25,948 bases of DNA. Source: WQUF01 sp031549885. GTDB taxonomy: Bacteria > Bacillota > Clostridia > Clostridiales > Clostridiaceae. The notes under the pieces were generated by a model that was not told where the DNA came from, searched no databases, and saw only the letters and a program-made list of their open reading frames with translations. This document shows, in pieces, positions 24,043 to 25,948 of this stretch (positions are counted from its first letter, which is position 1; each line of letters begins with the position of its first letter). The DNA is taken from positions 1-25,948 of the forward strand of contig JAVBPD010000052.1 of assembly GCA_031549885.1 (NCBI GenBank), read 5' to 3'. The position numbers and the translations under genes were made by a program.

Positions 24043-24471
24043 TTATAATGATTTTAAATATTCAATTAAATTAACATCTGCCTTCTTCAATAATCTATCT
24101 AAAAGCTCTACTTCATCATCAGAAAAACCATTTGTAACGATATTTACCCATTCATTTTCAAATCCCCTTAACTCATTAAAGATACTCTTTGCCTTTTCTG
24201 TAGGATATAGCTTACAAGTGCGGCGGTCGCTCTCTAAATCTTCCTTTATGATATATCCCTTTTTACATAAAATATCAAGGGCCCTTGTGATATTGCTTGG
24301 ATGAACATTTACAATTGTACTAATCTTTTCTTGAGTTATACCTTCATTAGCACAAATATGTAAAATATAATAATATTGACCGCTGTTAATTCCATGTTCC
24401 TTAAGTTGTATATCTAAATAAGCTTTTCCTTGTTTATTAAGTCTTGCAATATTTCTAAATATATCTGACAT
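24043..24471 (-). CDS. MarR family transcriptional regulator
   Basis: The 142-residue protein has a typical MarR layout: an N-terminal dimerisation helix, the winged HTH with GITQEKISTIVNVHPSNITRALDILCKKGYI (about 44-74), the wing DLESDRRTCKLYPTEKA (the conserved D.RR....LT motif), and a C-terminal helix pair. It starts three bases after the stop of the peptidase gene, with a GAAGGAA ribosome site inside that gene's end, so the two are co-transcribed. The palindrome in front of the convergent amidohydrolase gene is a candidate target. No equivalent palindrome was seen at the operon's own promoter. Confidence 0.88.
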   Translation of the reverse strand: MSDIFRNIARLNKQGKAYLDIQLKEHGINSGQYYYILHICANEGITQEKISTIVNVHPSNITRALDILCKKGYIIKEDLESDRRTCKLYPTEKAKSIFNELRGFENEWVNIVTNGFSDDEVELLDRLLKKADVNLIEYLKSL

Positions 24472-24474
24472 TTT

Positions 24475-25488
24475 TTATTTTCCTTCTCTAATATTTAATG
24501 ACTTTCTAACATGACCATCTCTACCTTGCAAAGTTTTAGCATGAATCATAGAACTTATGACAGATTCCTCAGTAATATCAGCTACAGCTCTAAAAATCAA
24601 ATCTATTTTGTTTTCATTTAAAATTTTCATATTTACAATATCTCTTTCTTCATAATGAGAAATTTTATTTGAAGTTGAAAATCCAATGACAATATCTCCG
24701 CTTCCATTTCCTAAGTAAGATCCACACCTTGAAAGCCCCACTTGAGCCCTCCTGCAAATTCTCTTTAATTGCCTTTCATTTAATGGTATATCAGTAGCTA
24801 ATATAATTATAATTGATCCTTTGTCAGTTTCTTTATCTAAATTATTTTCACAAAATTTTTTCCCATTTAATATTAAATCGCCATAGGCACCAAAGTTTGA
24901 TAAAACAATAGAGCCAATAGTATACATTTTATTATCCAATTGAATAACTCTGGATGAAGACCCTATACCACCTTTATGCCCAAAGCAGCTCATCCCACAT
25001 CCTGCTCCTACATTTCCTTCATCAAAATCCTCTTTAGCATTTTCAATAGCATAAAAAACATGCTCTTCTTTTACGCTCATTGCCCTGATATCATTTAAAT
25101 ACCCATCATTGCATTCACAAACAATAGAGTTAACTGTGCCAGTTGTTTTTCCAATATCTTCATTGTTTAAAAGCATGTACTTAGTTAACCCACTTAATGC
25201 TGTACCGACACTTAAAGTATTGGTCAAAATAATAGGTGTTTCAATGGTACCAAGTTCTTCCACTTGTATAAGCCCAACGCTTTTTCCAAAACCATTTATA
25301 ACATAACTAGAAGCTACAACTTTTTCTTTAAAAATATTTCCTTCATGAGGTAGTATTGCTGTAACTCCAGTATGGATATCCCCATCATCAATTGTAAAAT
25401 GACCTACTTTAACTCCCTTAACATCAGTGATTAAATCTCTTTCTCCTTTTTTTAAGTTTCCAAATTTAAAATCAATTAATCCCATCAT
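24475..25488 (-). CDS. P1 family peptidase (DmpA/BapA-like aminopeptidase)
   Basis: The 337-residue protein belongs to the self-processing P1/S58 family (L-aminopeptidase/D-esterase and beta-aminopeptidases). Signature blocks are ITDVKGVKVGH (20-30), TLSVGTALSG (91-100), GNVGAGCGMSCFGHKGGIGSSSR region (158-180), and GSIIIILATDIPL (224-236). By analogy with DmpA, chain cleavage should occur before Ser225, which becomes the N-terminal nucleophile. It would release N-terminal residues from small peptides or amides; the substrate is unknown. Two adjacent ATGs follow AGGAGG, and the first is used. It forms an operon with marR. Confidence 0.88.
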   Translation of the reverse strand: MMGLIDFKFGNLKKGERDLITDVKGVKVGHFTIDDGDIHTGVTAILPHEGNIFKEKVVASSYVINGFGKSVGLIQVEELGTIETPIILTNTLSVGTALSGLTKYMLLNNEDIGKTTGTVNSIVCECNDGYLNDIRAMSVKEEHVFYAIENAKEDFDEGNVGAGCGMSCFGHKGGIGSSSRVIQLDNKMYTIGSIVLSNFGAYGDLILNGKKFCENNLDKETDKGSIIIILATDIPLNERQLKRICRRAQVGLSRCGSYLGNGSGDIVIGFSTSNKISHYEERDIVNMKILNENKIDLIFRAVADITEESVISSMIHAKTLQGRDGHVRKSLNIREGK

Positions 25489-25535
25489 CTTTTCCTCCTA
25501 ATAGTTCTCTTTTATTTTAACTTATTAATTATTTT

Positions 25536-25564
25536 ATATAAATAGTTAACTCCAACTTTTACAA
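25536..25564 (-). promoter_or_regulatory. Candidate promoter of the peptidase-marR operon
   Basis: TTGTAA (25559-25564) and TTATAT (25536-25541) are 17 bp apart on the minus strand, about 45 bp before the peptidase start. Confidence 0.4.
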
Positions 25565-25565
25565 T

Positions 25566-25670
25566 TTAAACCCTATGTGTTCCGACCTTTTTAAAGGAAA
25601 TTTTTTCTTGCCTTTTTTTATATTTTTCTATGTATTTTCTCATTTTTATAGGAATTTTTTTGTCGTTCAT
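25566..25670 (-). other. 34-codon ORF in an unexplained stretch
   Basis: An ATG-initiated frame encodes a very basic peptide (MNDKKIPIKMRKYIEKYKK, then RQEKISFKKVG). No clear ribosome site precedes it. The same frame continues upstream through one TAG into further protein-like sequence (RIRSFDSKKNQCRTVDELAK), so it may be the tail of a decayed gene or an accidental frame in a structured element. Confidence 0.25.
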
Positions 25671-25705
25671 ATTCTATTCATATATTTTTGGGCATAGCTT
25701 CGCCA

Positions 25706-25754
25706 ATTCGTCCACAGTTCGACATTGGTTTTTTTTGCTGTCGAAGGAACGAAT
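25706..25754. repeat. Long imperfect hairpin of unusual composition
   Basis: ATTCGTCC (25706-25713) and TTCGACA (25718-25724) pair with TGTCGAA (25739-25745) and GG-A-ACGAAT (25746-25754), leaving a 4-base and a 1-base bulge and a 14-base loop. GGCAT-AGCT-TCGCC, a near-palindrome, lies just left (25691-25704). The stretch is richer in CG dinucleotides than anything around it. It fills the 320-bp gap between the peptidase promoter and the last gene. Confidence 0.55.
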
Positions 25755-25812
25755 CCTTGTTTTCGGGCTTTATTTGGAACCTTTTATAAAACCCTTATTT
25801 AATTACCCATTG

Positions 25813-25947
25813 TCATTTTTTTATTACTTCAGTTAAAACTTTACTAAATAGCCTATCTATATTTTTCTTATCAACAAAGTTTTTCTCAAGGAAAAATTCC
25901 ATATGATCTTTATCCCAGTCTACTTTTAATATTTGATTTACGTTTTT
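25813..25947 (-). CDS. C-terminal end of an unidentified protein (5' end outside window)
   Basis: One minus-strand frame is open from the window edge to a TGA at 25813-25815, giving 44 residues (VNQILKVDWDKDHMEFFLEK, then NFVDKKNIDRLFSKVLTEVIKK). The other two frames stop at once, and the composition is protein-like and helical. Too little is present to assign a family. No clear terminator follows within 50 bp. Confidence 0.45.
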   Translation of the reverse strand, partial: KNVNQILKVDWDKDHMEFFLEKNFVDKKNIDRLFSKVLTEVIKK

Positions 25948-25948
25948 T

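Noticed and set aside
25630..25836. 68-codon plus-strand ORF rich in Phe, Tyr and Leu
   Set aside because: It runs through the structured hairpin and the end of the minus-strand partial gene, has no ribosome site, and its hydrophobicity follows from T-rich DNA.
1..25948. CRISPR arrays, tRNA or rRNA genes
   Set aside because: No regularly spaced repeats and no tRNA-like cloverleaf or rRNA segments were seen on either strand.

Overview
The window looks like chromosomal DNA of a Clostridium sensu stricto species or a close relative. It is very AT-rich, uses AGA and ATA codons freely, and has strong GGAGG-type ribosome binding sites before most genes. The protein set fits: a PTS sugar operon, glycerol dehydrogenase, UppP, and an XPB-type helicase module of Firmicute style. 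No rRNA, tRNA, CRISPR array, intact insertion sequence or prophage is visible. About twenty genes are intact or nearly so; the rest is regulatory DNA and gene debris.

Layout. 1-2000: the C-terminal part of an ArsR-like regulator, then a divergent pair (flavin-binding stress protein and TetR regulator) with two TGTTG/CAACA palindromes on overlapping promoters. 2000-2830: a decayed stretch with an unrecognised remnant, a small hydrophobic ORF with its own signals, and the first 31 codons of an IS982-type transposase. 2834-7741: a four-gene minus-strand operon for a hexitol: DeoR repressor, PfkB kinase, mannitol-type PTS EIICBA and a SorE-like zinc dehydrogenase. It contains no mtlD. 7758-9470: a GtrII-like membrane glucosyltransferase. 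9601-12500: a Ca/Mn-type P-type ATPase whose leader carries a yybP-ykoY (Mn2+) riboswitch overlapping an intrinsic terminator. 12628-15340: uppP, a short-chain dehydrogenase and a lysophospholipase-like hydrolase.

15416-17121 is a wrecked XPB-helicase module. The partner gene is split between two frames, and the helicase is reduced to its first and last couple of dozen codons. Then come a GNAT acetyltransferase (17157-17684), a RecF/OLD-like AAA ATPase with a 27-codon coupled ORF that may be a lost partner (17814-19117), gldA behind a large inverted repeat over its -10 box (19251-20388), a PaaK/F390-synthetase-like adenylating enzyme (20543-21892) and a lipoprotein (21982-22719). An amidohydrolase lacking two expected metal ligands (22966-24006) faces a MarR regulator and P1-family peptidase operon (24043-25488). 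The right edge holds a structured stretch of unusual composition and the tail of a minus-strand gene.

The most informative points are the metal riboswitch, which suggests the ATPase handles manganese; the hexitol operon wired for a ketose-1-phosphate intermediate; the deletion scar of the XPB helicase; the degenerate amidohydrolase; and the structured element near 25.7 kb. All calls come from reading the sequence and from recall of protein families; no database search was run.
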